In this document: piece after piece, positions 50,912 to 59,187 of the stretch
Position numbering within the stretch: position 1 is the stretch's first letter
Layout of the letters: the number at the start of each line of letters is the position of its first letter
NCBI RefSeq assembly: GCF_014596445.1
Contig: NZ_MECL01000146.1
Coordinates: 1 to 64,000, forward strand
Direction: 5' to 3'
DNA from: Streptomyces sp. CBMA29
GTDB taxonomy: Bacteria > Actinomycetota > Actinomycetes > Streptomycetales > Streptomycetaceae
Length of the DNA stretch: 64,000 bases
Program-made: the position numbers and the translations under genes
Notes under the pieces: model-generated
The model's database searches: none
Told to the model about the DNA's origin: nothing
Seen by the model: the letters and a program-made list of their open reading frames with translations, nothing else

Positions 50912-52273
50912 ATGGACCGCCGCATTTTCGGGCTGGAGAACGAGTACGGCGTCACATGCACGTTCAGGGGACAGCGGCGTCTGTCCCCTGACGAGGTGGC
51001 GCGGTACCTCTTCCGCCGTGTCGTGTCATGGGGCCGGAGCAGCAATGTTTTCCTCCGCAACGGTGCCCGCCTCTATCTCGACGTCGGTTCGCACCCGGAG
51101 TACGCCACTCCCGAGTGCGACAACGTCACCGAACTCGTCACGCACGACAAGGCCGGCGAACGCATCCTTGAGGGCCTTCTCGTGGACGCCGAACGGCGCC
51201 TTCACGAAGAGGGCATCGCAGGCGATGTGTACCTCTTCAAGAACAACACCGACTCGGCCGGCAACTCCTACGGATGTCACGAGAATTACCTGGTCGCCAG
51301 GCACGGGGAATTCTCCCGGCTCGCCGACATCCTCATTCCGTTCCTCGTCACCCGGCAGCTTCTGTGCGGCGCGGGGAAGGTACTCCAGACCCCGCGCGGC
51401 GCCGTTTTCTGCGTGAGCCAGCGGGCCGAGCACATCTGGGAGGGTGTCAGCTCCGCCACCACCCGCTCCCGTCCGATCATCAACACCCGCGACGAGCCGC
51501 ACGCCGACGCCGAGCGCTACCGGCGCCTGCACGTCATCGTCGGCGACTCCAACATGTCCGAGACCACGATGCTGCTCAAGGTCGGCGCCACCGACCTCGT
51601 CCTGCGGATGATCGAGGCGGGCACCGTGATGCGCGACCTGACCCTGGAGAACCCGATCCGGGCCATCCGCGAGGTCAGCCACGACATCACCGGCCGCCGC
51701 AAGGTCCGGCTCGCCTCGGGACGCGAGGCGTCCGCCCTGGACATCCAGCAGGAGTACTACTCCAAGGCCGTCGAGTTCTGCGAGCGCCGCGGCATCCGCA
51801 GCGGTGTCATCGAGCAGGTCCTGGAGCTGTGGGGCCGCACCCTGGACTCCATCGGCAGCGGCGACCTCGCCCGGATCGGCACCGAGATCGACTGGGTGAT
51901 GAAGTACCAGCTCATCGAGCGCTACCGGAACCGGGACAACATCACGATGTCCCACCCCCGGGTCGCCCAGATCGACCTCGCCTACCACGACATCCACCGC
52001 CGCCGCGGCCTGTACTACCTGCTGGAACGCAAGGGCCAGGCCAAGCGGATCTGCAACGACCTGAAGATCTTCGAGGCCAAGTCGGTGCCCCCGCAGACCA
52101 CCAGGGCGCGGCTGCGCGGCGACTTCATCCGCCGCGCGCAGGAACAGCGCCGCGACTTCACCGTCGACTGGGTGCACCTGAAGCTCAACGACCAGGCGCA
52201 GCGCACCGTGCTGTGCAAGGACCCCTTCCGGTCGGTCGACGACCGGGTGGAAAAGCTCATCGCCGGTATGTAG
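50912..52273 (+). CDS. pafA: Pup--protein ligase
   Basis: PafA uses ATP to form an isopeptide bond between the C-terminal Glu of Pup and a lysine of the target protein. The 453-residue protein has the glutamine-synthetase-like fold of the Dop/PafA family. It begins MDRRIFGLENEYGVTCTFRG with the metal-binding Glu, and shows NGARLYLDVGSHPEYATPE, LFKNNTDSAGNSYGCHENY and RPIINTRDEPHADAE. The C-terminal domain (from about residue 385, QTTRARLRGDFI) completes the Pup-binding side. It lacks the Dop-specific insertion. The family start and length support ATG 50912. Confidence 0.97.
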   Translation: MDRRIFGLENEYGVTCTFRGQRRLSPDEVARYLFRRVVSWGRSSNVFLRNGARLYLDVGSHPEYATPECDNVTELVTHDKAGERILEGLLVDAERRLHEEGIAGDVYLFKNNTDSAGNSYGCHENYLVARHGEFSRLADILIPFLVTRQLLCGAGKVLQTPRGAVFCVSQRAEHIWEGVSSATTRSRPIINTRDEPHADAERYRRLHVIVGDSNMSETTMLLKVGATDLVLRMIEAGTVMRDLTLENPIRAIREVSHDITGRRKVRLASGREASALDIQQEYYSKAVEFCERRGIRSGVIEQVLELWGRTLDSIGSGDLARIGTEIDWVMKYQLIERYRNRDNITMSHPRVAQIDLAYHDIHRRRGLYYLLERKGQAKRICNDLKIFEAKSVPPQTTRARLRGDFIRRAQEQRRDFTVDWVHLKLNDQAQRTVLCKDPFRSVDDRVEKLIAGM

Positions 52274-52326
52274 GACCGCCGGAATGTCGTACCGGTACGC
52301 GCCATGACCCGGCGTCACAGACGGCT

Positions 52327-52361
52327 CACAGGCCCCGTGCGAAACTCGTACGGGGCCTGTG
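52327..52361 (+). terminator. Terminator after pafA
   Basis: CACAGGCCCCGT (52327-52338) pairs perfectly with 52350-52361 around an 11-nt loop. It lies 54 bp after the pafA stop codon and just before the TAGGGT box of the next gene. Confidence 0.78.
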
Positions 52362-52369
52362 GCACGCCG

Positions 52370-52375
52370 TAGGGT
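52370..52375 (+). promoter_or_regulatory. Candidate -10 box of the FKBP gene pair
   Basis: TAGGGT lies directly after the pafA terminator and 53 bases before the GTG at 52429. No matching -35 is visible. It implies that the isomerases are transcribed separately from pafA. Confidence 0.45.
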
Positions 52376-52428
52376 GTGGGACGGCATCCAGCCGCCGTTC
52401 CCGAACCCGATCCGAACCGAGGACATCC

Positions 52429-53439
52429 GTGCGCCGACGCTCCGTACTGCTCGCCGTGCCCGCGCTCATGCTCACCGCCGCCGGTTGTGGCAGCGACGAC
52501 AGCAAGAGCAAGAGCGACCCGGCGGCATCCGAATCCCCCTCGACCTCGGGCTCGCCGTCCGCGTCCGCCACGCCCAGCACGAAGATCGTGGCGGGCCCCG
52601 TACCGGACATCACCGGCGGCGCCAAGTTCGGCGAGAAGCCCACCGTCGCCAAGGGCACCGGCACCCCGTCCACCGACCTGGCCGTCAAGACCGTCATCCA
52701 GGGCGACGGCGCCGCCATCGTCGCGGGCGACTACGTCACGACCAACTACCTCGGCCAGATCTGGGCCACCGCCAAGGTCTTCGACACCTCCTACGGCCGC
52801 GCGCCGTACACCAACGTCATCGGCCAGGGGAAGGTCATCCCCGGCTGGGACAAGGGCCTGGTCGGCCAGAAGGTCAACAGCCGCGTCGAGATGGCGATCC
52901 CGCCGGCCCTGGGCTACGGCACGTCGGGCAACTCCCAGGCGGGCATCAAGGGCACCGACACGCTGGTCTTCGTGATCGACGTGCTGGCGACCTACAACGC
53001 CAAGAGCTCGGCCAAGGGCAAGGCCGTCCCGCAGAACGACGCGAATCTGCCGAAGATCGGCACCAACACCGACGGCAAGGCGCCCAGCATCACGGTGCCC
53101 AAGGTCAAGGCGCCGACCAAGCTGGTCTCCGAGTACATCCTGGAGGGCGACGGCGCCGCGGTGAAGGCCACCGACACGCTGCTGCTCCAGTACAAGGGCG
53201 TGCTGTGGGACGGCGGCAAGGAATTCGACGCCAGCTACACCGCGGGTCAGCTCGCCGCCTTCCCGCTCGCCCAGCTCATCAAGGGCTGGCAGGAGGGCCT
53301 GGTCGGCAAGAAGGCGGGCAGCCGCGTCATGCTGGTGACCCCCGGAGACCTGGCGTACGGCGCCACGCCGCCCAGCGGCAGCAACATCCCGGCCAACGCC
53401 ACCCTGGTCTTCTCCTTGGACATCCTGGCGATTCTGTAA
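52429..53439 (+). CDS. FKBP-type peptidyl-prolyl isomerase, two-domain lipoprotein
   Basis: This 336-residue exported isomerase catalyses proline cis-trans isomerisation in proteins outside the membrane. The signal peptide VRRRSVLLAVPALMLTA ends with lipobox AAGC (Cys20), then a Ser/Pro/Thr linker to about residue 60. Two FKBP domains follow. The first has VIPGWDKGLVGQKVNSRVEM and LGYGTSGN; the second has LIKGWQEGLVGKKAGSRVML and DLAYGATPPSG. Several aromatic ligand-pocket positions are retained in each. GTG 52429 fits the signal peptide. It is followed by a one-domain paralogue. Confidence 0.93.
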   Translation: MRRRSVLLAVPALMLTAAGCGSDDSKSKSDPAASESPSTSGSPSASATPSTKIVAGPVPDITGGAKFGEKPTVAKGTGTPSTDLAVKTVIQGDGAAIVAGDYVTTNYLGQIWATAKVFDTSYGRAPYTNVIGQGKVIPGWDKGLVGQKVNSRVEMAIPPALGYGTSGNSQAGIKGTDTLVFVIDVLATYNAKSSAKGKAVPQNDANLPKIGTNTDGKAPSITVPKVKAPTKLVSEYILEGDGAAVKATDTLLLQYKGVLWDGGKEFDASYTAGQLAAFPLAQLIKGWQEGLVGKKAGSRVMLVTPGDLAYGATPPSGSNIPANATLVFSLDILAIL

Positions 53440-53478
53440 GACTGTCCAGGTTGCCCGCAACGCACAAGGAGCATTGAA

Positions 53479-53850
53479 GTGAGCATCGAGAAGCCCGAGA
53501 TCGACTTCCCGGGCGGCGAGCCGCCGGCCGACCTGGAGATCAAGGACATCTGGGAAGGCGACGGTCCGGTCGCCAAGGCCGGGGACACCGTCTCCGTCCA
53601 CTACGTCGGCGTGGCCTTCTCCTCCGGCGAGGAGTTCGACGCGAGCTGGAACCGCGGCTCCGCGCTCCAGTTCAAGCTCGGCGTCGGACAGGTCATCGCC
53701 GGCTGGGACCAGGGCGTGCAGGGTATGAAGGTCGGCGGTCGCCGCCAGCTCATCATCCCCGCGCACCTCGCCTACGGCGACCGCGGCGCAGGTGCCGCGA
53801 TCAAGCCCGGCGAGACGCTGATCTTCGTCTGCGACCTCGTCGCCGTCTGA
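53479..53850 (+). CDS. FKBP-type peptidyl-prolyl isomerase, cytosolic
   Basis: This 123-residue single-domain FKBP has no signal peptide, so it acts on proteins in the cytosol. It shows the full domain: VSVHYVGVAFSSGEEFDASW, VIAGWDQGVQGMKVGGRRQL and HLAYGDRGAGAAIKPGETL. The pocket residues Tyr, Phe, Asp, Trp and Tyr seen in active FKBPs are present. GTG 53479 follows AAGGAG with seven bases between. Together with the upstream lipoprotein it forms a pair handling both sides of the membrane. Confidence 0.95.
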   Translation: MSIEKPEIDFPGGEPPADLEIKDIWEGDGPVAKAGDTVSVHYVGVAFSSGEEFDASWNRGSALQFKLGVGQVIAGWDQGVQGMKVGGRRQLIIPAHLAYGDRGAGAAIKPGETLIFVCDLVAV

Positions 53851-53875
53851 TCGGGTCCGCCCGCACAGCCGTCAC

Positions 53876-53905
53876 AGGAGCCCCGGCCGCCAGGCCGGGG
53901 CTCCT
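53876..53905 (+). terminator. Terminator after the FKBP pair
   Basis: AGGAGCCCCGGCC (53876-53888) pairs perfectly with 53893-53905 around GCCA. CGGCTTTTG follows. It lies 26 bp after the stop codon and separates the isomerases from pafB. Confidence 0.85.
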
Positions 53906-53969
53906 CGGCTTTTGTCGCGGGTCCTCGGAGCGGTACGGTCGGCGACGAGAGCCGAACGAAGGGTGCGGG

Positions 53970-54908
53970 ATGGCGATTGCCAAGGCTGAGCGGTTGATGA
54001 ATCTCGCACTGTGCCTGATGAACACCCGGCGGCCGGTCAGCAAACGCGAGCTGCGCGGCTCCATCGAGGCGTACCACGAGGTCACCTCCGACGACTCCTT
54101 CAACCGGATGTTCGAACGGGACAAGGACGACCTGCGCGAGCTGGGCCTGGTCATCGACACGGTGGAGAGCATCGACGGCGAGTTCGGCTACCTGGCGCGG
54201 CGCGACCGCAACCGGCTGCCCGACATCGCCCTCGACCCCGAGGAGGCCGCGGCCCTCGCGCTGGCCGCGAAGGTCTGGCAGCAGGCCAGATTCGCCGAGG
54301 CCGCCAGCGGCGCGCTCCAGAAGCTGCGCGCGGCGGGCGTCCCGTACGAGGACACCCACAGCGCCCTCGAACCGCGCATCCCCACGCCGGAACCGGCCTT
54401 CGAGGCCCTGATGCTCGCCACTCGCGAGCGGCGCGCCGTCTCCTTCGAGTACCGCAAGGCCAACGCCGCACGGCCGGAGCCCCGGCAGATCGAGCCGTGG
54501 GCACTGGAGTGCTGGCGCGGCCACTGGTACGTGGCGGGCTGGGACCGCGACCGCGGCGCCGTCCGCGTCTTCCGGCTCTCCCGGATCAGCGGCAAGGTCC
54601 GCGCCCGCGGCGCCTTCACCGCCGAGGTGCCCGCGCACGTCGACGTGCGCGAGGCGGTGGCCCGCTGGGCGGGCGAGGGCGCCACCGCGACCGCCCGGAT
54701 CCGGCTGCGCCGCGACAGCGGCTACCCGCTGCGCTCCCGCGCCGTGACGTCCACCCCGGTGGACGCCGACTGGGACGAGCTGGAGGTCCCGTACGGGCAC
54801 GGACTCGACGCCTGGCTGGCCGAGTTCGGCCCCGACGTACTCGTCCTGGCGCCCGAGGAACTGCGCACGGACGTACTGGACCGGCTGCGCGCCGTGGCGA
54901 AGGGCTGA
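53970..54908 (+). CDS. pafB: WYL-domain transcriptional regulator PafB
   Basis: PafB with PafC forms an activator of DNA-damage genes in mycobacteria, and the pair is regularly linked to the proteasome locus. The 312-residue protein has an N-terminal winged helix (ERLMNLALCLMNTRRPVSKREL), a helical linker and a WYL domain with CWRGHWYVAGWDRDRGAVRVFR. This is followed by the C-terminal WCX region, which ends DVLDRLRAVAKG. ATG 53970 lies eight bases after GAAGGG. TACGGT at 53934-53939 may be its -10 box. Confidence 0.93.
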   Translation: MAIAKAERLMNLALCLMNTRRPVSKRELRGSIEAYHEVTSDDSFNRMFERDKDDLRELGLVIDTVESIDGEFGYLARRDRNRLPDIALDPEEAAALALAAKVWQQARFAEAASGALQKLRAAGVPYEDTHSALEPRIPTPEPAFEALMLATRERRAVSFEYRKANAARPEPRQIEPWALECWRGHWYVAGWDRDRGAVRVFRLSRISGKVRARGAFTAEVPAHVDVREAVARWAGEGATATARIRLRRDSGYPLRSRAVTSTPVDADWDELEVPYGHGLDAWLAEFGPDVLVLAPEELRTDVLDRLRAVAKG

Positions 54909-55019
54909 CGTGGCCGACGAGAGCGACGCACGCGGGGCCGCCGGGCGGCGGACCGGGACGACGGCCGCGGCCTCGCGCAGGGCGGGCACGGAAGCGAAGA
55001 ACAGGCGGGGGACGGCGGC

Positions 55020-55976
55020 GTGAGCAACGCGATCGACCAGACGCGCAGGATGCTGTCCCTGGTGACGTATCTGCGGGAGCGGCCCGGAGCGCGGGTCAGC
55101 GAGGTGGCACGGGCCTTCGGGGTGACCGAGGCCGAGCTGATCGGCGACCTCAATGTGCTGCCGCTGTGCGGCACCAGTTTCCGCGGCGGCGACCTGCTGG
55201 ACATCGACACCGACGGCGAACGGATCTGGTGGCACAACCCCGGCACCGCGGACGACGTGGCGCAGCCGCTGCGGCTGGCCGCCGACGAGGCCACCGCGCT
55301 GCTGGTGGCCACCCGCGCGGTGGCCAATCTGCCGGGCCTGCGGGACAGCGACCGGCAGGCGCTGCTGCGCGCCGGGGCGAAGCTGGAGGCCGCCGCGGGC
55401 GAGGCGGCCGGGGCCAGCGCGCAGCTCTCGGTGACCTTCGAGTCCGAGGGCAGCGTGTTCGCCACCGTGGACCGGGCGATCACCGAGCGGCGGCGGCTGT
55501 GGATGCGCTACTACTCGCCCGCCAGGGACGCGCTGACCGAGCGCGAGGTCGACCCGATCCGGCTGTTCGCCGTCGGCCACACGTACTTCGAGGGCTGGTG
55601 CCGCCTCTCGGAGGACCGGCGCACCTTCCGGCTGGACCGGGTCGAGGAGATCCGGCTGCTGGACGAGCCGTCCGACCCGCCGCGGCTCCAGCCGCGCGAC
55701 CTCTCGCAGGGCCTGGTCCAGCCCGCGGGCGACGACCCCGAGGTAGTGATCGAAGTGGGCCCCGGCGGGCGCTGGGTCGCGGAATACTATCCGCACGACA
55801 GTGCCGAGGAGCAGCCCGACGGCGGCCTGCGCATCACCCTGCGCACCCCCGACCCCGGGTCGCTGCGGCGGCTCGCGCTGCGGCTCGGCAAGGACGGCCG
55901 GATCGTGTCGCCCCCCGAACTGGCGGGGGACGCGCGCGACGCCGCCGTGCTGGCGCTCGCCGCCTACGGGGAGTGA
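55020..55976 (+). CDS. pafC: WYL-domain transcriptional regulator PafC
   Basis: PafC is the partner of PafB; the two make a heterodimer or fusion that senses single-stranded DNA through WYL domains. The 318-residue protein begins MSNAIDQTRRMLSLVTYLRERPGARVSEVARAFGV, a divergent winged helix, and has the WYL segment VGHTYFEGWCRLSEDRRTFRLDRV. A WCX-type C-terminus ends AAVLALAAYGE. The GTG at 55020 follows a G-rich site (GGGGGA). The 111-bp gap after pafB could encode a longer basic N-terminus, but no in-frame start with homology is evident. Confidence 0.93.
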   Translation: MSNAIDQTRRMLSLVTYLRERPGARVSEVARAFGVTEAELIGDLNVLPLCGTSFRGGDLLDIDTDGERIWWHNPGTADDVAQPLRLAADEATALLVATRAVANLPGLRDSDRQALLRAGAKLEAAAGEAAGASAQLSVTFESEGSVFATVDRAITERRRLWMRYYSPARDALTEREVDPIRLFAVGHTYFEGWCRLSEDRRTFRLDRVEEIRLLDEPSDPPRLQPRDLSQGLVQPAGDDPEVVIEVGPGGRWVAEYYPHDSAEEQPDGGLRITLRTPDPGSLRRLALRLGKDGRIVSPPELAGDARDAAVLALAAYGE

Positions 55977-55988
55977 GAGGACATCACG

Positions 55989-56243
55989 ATGACGGCCACG
56001 GCGTCCGGCTGCGCGCCCATGACCATGCCCGTGCTCTTCCGCGCGGGCTGCCCGCACTGCCGCACCAGCTTCGAACTGTCCGCGGGAGCGCTGCTGCTGG
56101 CGATCGGCGGCTCGGCGCGTACGACCTTCTACTCCTTCACCTGCCCCGAGTGCGACACCGCCGTCCGCAAACCGGCGGGGGAGCGGATCGTCGAACTGCT
56201 CACGGTCGGCGGGGTCCGCACGATGCGGCTCCACGTCCACTGA
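55989..56243 (+). CDS. Small zinc-ribbon-like protein of unknown function
   Basis: This 84-residue protein has two CxxC pairs, Cys21-Pro-His-Cys24 and Cys52-Pro-Glu-Cys55, spaced as in a zinc ribbon. Basic residues follow (RKPAGERIVELL). ATG 55989 has GAGAGGA at good spacing, and the gene begins 12 bp after pafC, so it is probably cotranscribed with pafBC. ATG codons a few residues later are possible starts. I do not recognise a named family. It may be a nucleic-acid-binding partner of PafBC, but that is only context. Confidence 0.75.
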   Translation: MTATASGCAPMTMPVLFRAGCPHCRTSFELSAGALLLAIGGSARTTFYSFTCPECDTAVRKPAGERIVELLTVGGVRTMRLHVH

Positions 56244-56310
56244 CACGGGCGCGAGCGCGGCTGCCACGGGTGGCGCCGACGCGGAAACGGAACCGGTAGG
56301 CTCGCGGCCC

Positions 56311-56514
56311 ATGTGGTGGCTCTATCTCTGCGTCGGCCTGGCGACCGCGGGACTCCTGGTGCTCGGGGTGCTGGCGGTCCGGGTCTTCGCCGCCGTCCAG
56401 GAACTGGCCCGGCAGGTGGCGGCGGCCACCGACGCGCTGGCCGCCGCGAGCGACCGTCTCCAGCGCGCCGCACGCCCGTTGAGCGAGCGTGCCGGGCAGA
56501 TCTCCAGAAGCTGA
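56311..56514 (+). CDS. Small single-pass membrane protein of unknown function
   Basis: This 67-residue protein has one N-terminal membrane helix (residues 2-27, WWLYLCVGLATAGLLVLGVL onward). An Ala-rich amphipathic helix follows (about 30-60) that could form a coiled coil. TAGGCT at 56297-56302 lies eight bases before the ATG and there is no Shine-Dalgarno site, so the mRNA may be leaderless. It sits between the zinc-ribbon gene and tatA. It resembles DUF948-like small actinobacterial proteins in layout only. Confidence 0.72.
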   Translation: MWWLYLCVGLATAGLLVLGVLAVRVFAAVQELARQVAAATDALAAASDRLQRAARPLSERAGQISRS

Positions 56515-56760
56515 GCCTGCCGCGAGGCCGCGAACGCGGGGTACGCTGACCGGGCGGCCCGTACTCACGAGCGCGGCGAGGGTCGCAATCCGGCGGATTC
56601 CGGGGCATTTTCCGGCGTTCACCGGTGCACGATACGATCACAGCCAGCGCGGCGGCCGGGCACCTGCCCGAATCGTCGTGCACCTGCGGAAGCGGACGCG
56701 CGAGCGGACGTCCTCGCAGTCACGGAACACGCCGCCCACCGGTGAGAAGGTAGACATTTT

Positions 56761-57048
56761 ATGCTCGGCAATCTCAAGCCCCTAGAGATCGTCCTGATCC
56801 TTCTCGTCGTCGTCCTGCTCTTCGGCGCGAAGAAGCTGCCCGACATGGCCCGGTCGCTCGGAAAGTCGGCGCGCATCCTCAAGAGCGAGGCCAAGGCGAT
56901 GAAGAACGACGACTCCGGCACCGCGGAGTCCACCGCCGCCCCGGCTCCCCAGGAGCAGGCCGCTCCCCGCACCATCCAGGCCGCGCCCGGCGACACCACG
57001 AGCGCCCGTCCGGTCTCCGAGCCGGCGGACCGCACGCCCCGGGCCTGA
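56761..57048 (+). CDS. tatA: Twin-arginine translocase subunit TatA
   Basis: TatA oligomerises to form the translocation path for folded proteins bearing RR signal peptides. The 95-residue protein has a short N-terminal membrane helix (LEIVLILLVVVLLFGAKKLP), the FGxKKLP hinge, and the amphipathic helix DMARSLGKSARILKSEAKAM. A Pro/Ala/Thr-rich disordered tail follows. ATG 56761 is preceded by GAGAAGG. A 246-bp gap upstream holds no gene; TACGAT at 56633-56638 is a weak promoter candidate. tatC follows; tatB is not in the window. Confidence 0.96.
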   Translation: MLGNLKPLEIVLILLVVVLLFGAKKLPDMARSLGKSARILKSEAKAMKNDDSGTAESTAAPAPQEQAAPRTIQAAPGDTTSARPVSEPADRTPRA

Positions 57049-57116
57049 CCTGACCCTCTGCTGAACGACGAAGCCGACCGCGAGTCGGGCGGCTGCCGCA
57101 CGAGACGAGGACGTGG

Positions 57117-58046
57117 GTGCTCAAGACTGCCCGCAAGCAGGACAAGGACCCCGAGGGGCGGATGCCCCTCGCGGACCACCTGCGTGAGCTGCGCAACAGG
57201 CTGGCCAAGTCCGTCCTGGCGATCCTGGCCGTCACGATCGTGGCGGCGTTCGTCTACAAGGACATCATTCACTTCTTCCAGCACCCGATCCTCAAGTCGG
57301 TCGGCTGCGTGGACGGCGCGACGCATCAGAAGAACGGCCAGCCCTGCGCCCAGATGACCGTCAACGGTCTGCTCGGCGGTTTCTCCATCGCGCTGAAGGT
57401 CTCGCTGATGGCGGGCATCGTCTGCGCCTCGCCGGTCTGGCTCTACCAGCTCTGGGCATTCCTCGCGCCCGGTCTGCACCGCAGTGAGAAGCGGTACACC
57501 CTCGGCTTCGTCGGCGCGGGCGTCCCGCTCTTCTTCTCCGGTGCCTGGCTGGCCTACGCGATCCTGCCGCAGACCGCCAGGATCATGATCGGCTTCGTGC
57601 CGGACGACACCACCAACCTGCTGGCGCTGGACGACTTCCTCGACCTCGTCGTCCGCATGGTGATCGTCTTCGGCCTCGCCTTCGAACTGCCCCTGGTGCT
57701 CGTGCTGCTCAACTTCACGGGCATGGTCAGCGGCCGTCGCATGCTCGGCTGGTGGCGCGGCATGGTGATCGGCATCACCGTCTTCGCCGCGGTCGCCACG
57801 CCCACCGGCGACCCGCTCACCATGTGCCTGCTGGCCGCGCCGATCGTCTTCCTGTACTTCGTCGCCATGGGCATCTGCTTCTTCAACGACAGCCGCCGCA
57901 AGCGCCGTCTCGAAGCGAACCCGGACTACGCGCTCGACCCGGACGAGGCGTCCACCCTGGACCACGTCCCGGAGCAGATCGCCGCCGAGCCGTACGAGGA
58001 CCGGACCGGCGAGCGCGTCGACGACGGCTACGACGACGCGACCTGA
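57117..58046 (+). CDS. tatC: Twin-arginine translocase subunit TatC
   Basis: TatC is the receptor that binds twin-arginine signal peptides. The 309-residue protein has six membrane segments. The N-terminal MPLADHLRELRNRLAKS precedes the first, and the conserved FVGAGVPLFFSGAWLAY and the late ATPTGDPLTMCLLAAPIVFLY are visible. Two Cys residues in the first periplasmic loop (GCVDGATHQKNGQPCAQ) could form a disulphide. The C-terminus is a 50-residue acidic tail. GTG 57117 was chosen by homology. It lies 68 bp after tatA, in one transcription unit. Confidence 0.96.
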   Translation: MLKTARKQDKDPEGRMPLADHLRELRNRLAKSVLAILAVTIVAAFVYKDIIHFFQHPILKSVGCVDGATHQKNGQPCAQMTVNGLLGGFSIALKVSLMAGIVCASPVWLYQLWAFLAPGLHRSEKRYTLGFVGAGVPLFFSGAWLAYAILPQTARIMIGFVPDDTTNLLALDDFLDLVVRMVIVFGLAFELPLVLVLLNFTGMVSGRRMLGWWRGMVIGITVFAAVATPTGDPLTMCLLAAPIVFLYFVAMGICFFNDSRRKRRLEANPDYALDPDEASTLDHVPEQIAAEPYEDRTGERVDDGYDDAT

Positions 58047-58074
58047 GCGCGCGACCGCCCGACCGACCCCTGAC

Positions 58075-58106
58075 GCCGCCCCCCACCGCTACTGGTCGGG
58101 GGCGGC
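58075..58106 (+). terminator. Terminator after tatC
   Basis: GCCGCCCCC (58075-58083) pairs with GGGGGCGGC (58098-58106), and an inner ACC/GGT helix shortens the loop. It lies 28 bp after the tatC stop and just before the next promoter. Confidence 0.72.
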
Positions 58107-58113
58107 TGTCCGG

Positions 58114-58119
58114 TAGGGT
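58114..58119 (+). promoter_or_regulatory. Candidate -10 box for a leaderless diacylglycerol-kinase transcript
   Basis: TAGGGT ends six bases before the GTG at 58126, and no Shine-Dalgarno site is present. This is the same arrangement as at trmI. A -35 is not clear. Confidence 0.5.
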
Positions 58120-58125
58120 CCGCGC

Positions 58126-59022
58126 GTGACCAGCGAGATCACCCTCTTCGTCAATCCCGTCGCCGGACGCGGCCGGGGCGCCCGCGCCGCCCAGCCCGCC
58201 GCCCACGCGCTCCGCGAAGCCGGCTACGGCGTCCGCACCGTCGTGGGCGAGGACGCGGCCGACGCGCTGGCCCGCGCCCGGCAGGCCGTCGACAGCGGTA
58301 CGGGGGCGCTGGTCGCGGTCGGCGGTGACGGCATGGTCTCGCTGGCCCTCCAGGCGGTCGCCGGGACCGACACGCCGCTCGGTGTGGTCGCCGTCGGCAC
58401 CGGCAACGACTTCGCGCGGGTCAACGGCCTGCCTGTCCGGGACCCCGCCGCCGCCGGTACGGGCATCGCCGAGGCGCTGCGGGACGGCCGCAGCCGGGCA
58501 CTGGACCTGGGCAGGACCGGTGACCGCTGGTTCGGCACCGTCCTCGCCTCCGGCTTCGACTCGCGGGTCAACGACCGCGGCAACCGCATGCGATGGCCGG
58601 TCGGCCGCTTCCGCTACGACCTGGCGATGCTCGCGGAGCTGGCGGCGCTGCGGCCGATCCCGTACCGGGTGACCTTCGACGACGCGCCGGAGCGGCAGAT
58701 CGAGGCCACGCTGATAGCCGTCGGCAACGGCTCGTCGTACGGCGGAGGCATGCGGATCTGCGCGGACGCGGTGATGGACGACGGGCTTTTCGACGTGTGC
58801 GTGGTCGGCCCGTGCAGCCGCACCACCTTGCTGCGGGTCTTCCCCCGCGTCTACCGCGGCACCCACCCGAGCCACCCGGTCGTCACCGTGCACCGCGCGG
58901 CCCGCGTCCGGCTGGACGTCGATCCCGCCCAGGGCGTGACCGGCTACGCGGACGGCGAGCGGATCGGCCCGCTGCCGCTGGTCGCGGAGACGGTGCCGAA
59001 GGCCGTACGGCTGCTGGTCTGA
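58126..59022 (+). CDS. Diacylglycerol kinase family lipid kinase
   Basis: This 298-residue protein is a DagK/YegS-type lipid kinase that transfers phosphate from ATP to a lipid alcohol such as diacylglycerol, at the membrane face. Features are FVNPVAGRGRG at the N-terminal strand, the nucleotide-binding VGGDGMVSLALQAV near residue 65, GVVAVGTGNDFARV, and MDDGLFDVCVVGP in the second domain. GTG 58126 gives the family start. Between tatC and helY it is a single-gene unit. The exact lipid is unknown; sphingoid or glycerolipid substrates are alternatives. Confidence 0.9.
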   Translation: MTSEITLFVNPVAGRGRGARAAQPAAHALREAGYGVRTVVGEDAADALARARQAVDSGTGALVAVGGDGMVSLALQAVAGTDTPLGVVAVGTGNDFARVNGLPVRDPAAAGTGIAEALRDGRSRALDLGRTGDRWFGTVLASGFDSRVNDRGNRMRWPVGRFRYDLAMLAELAALRPIPYRVTFDDAPERQIEATLIAVGNGSSYGGGMRICADAVMDDGLFDVCVVGPCSRTTLLRVFPRVYRGTHPSHPVVTVHRAARVRLDVDPAQGVTGYADGERIGPLPLVAETVPKAVRLLV

Positions 59023-59187
59023 GCCGGTTCCCACACGGGTGCGCGGTGCGCCGGGGCGGGTCTGACGCGGCTGGCGCGGCGGATCCGATCCGGTCGGCGC
59101 GGCGGGCCTGATCCGGCCGCTCGACGGGTATAGCGGCAATAAAGATCACGTGCCGTGTCAGTGGTGGCGGGTAGGCTCGGAGCCAAG

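Noticed and set aside
56515..56760. A tatB gene or other ORF in the gap before tatA
   Set aside because: No frame with a membrane helix or suitable start is present. TatB is presumably encoded elsewhere, as in other Streptomyces.
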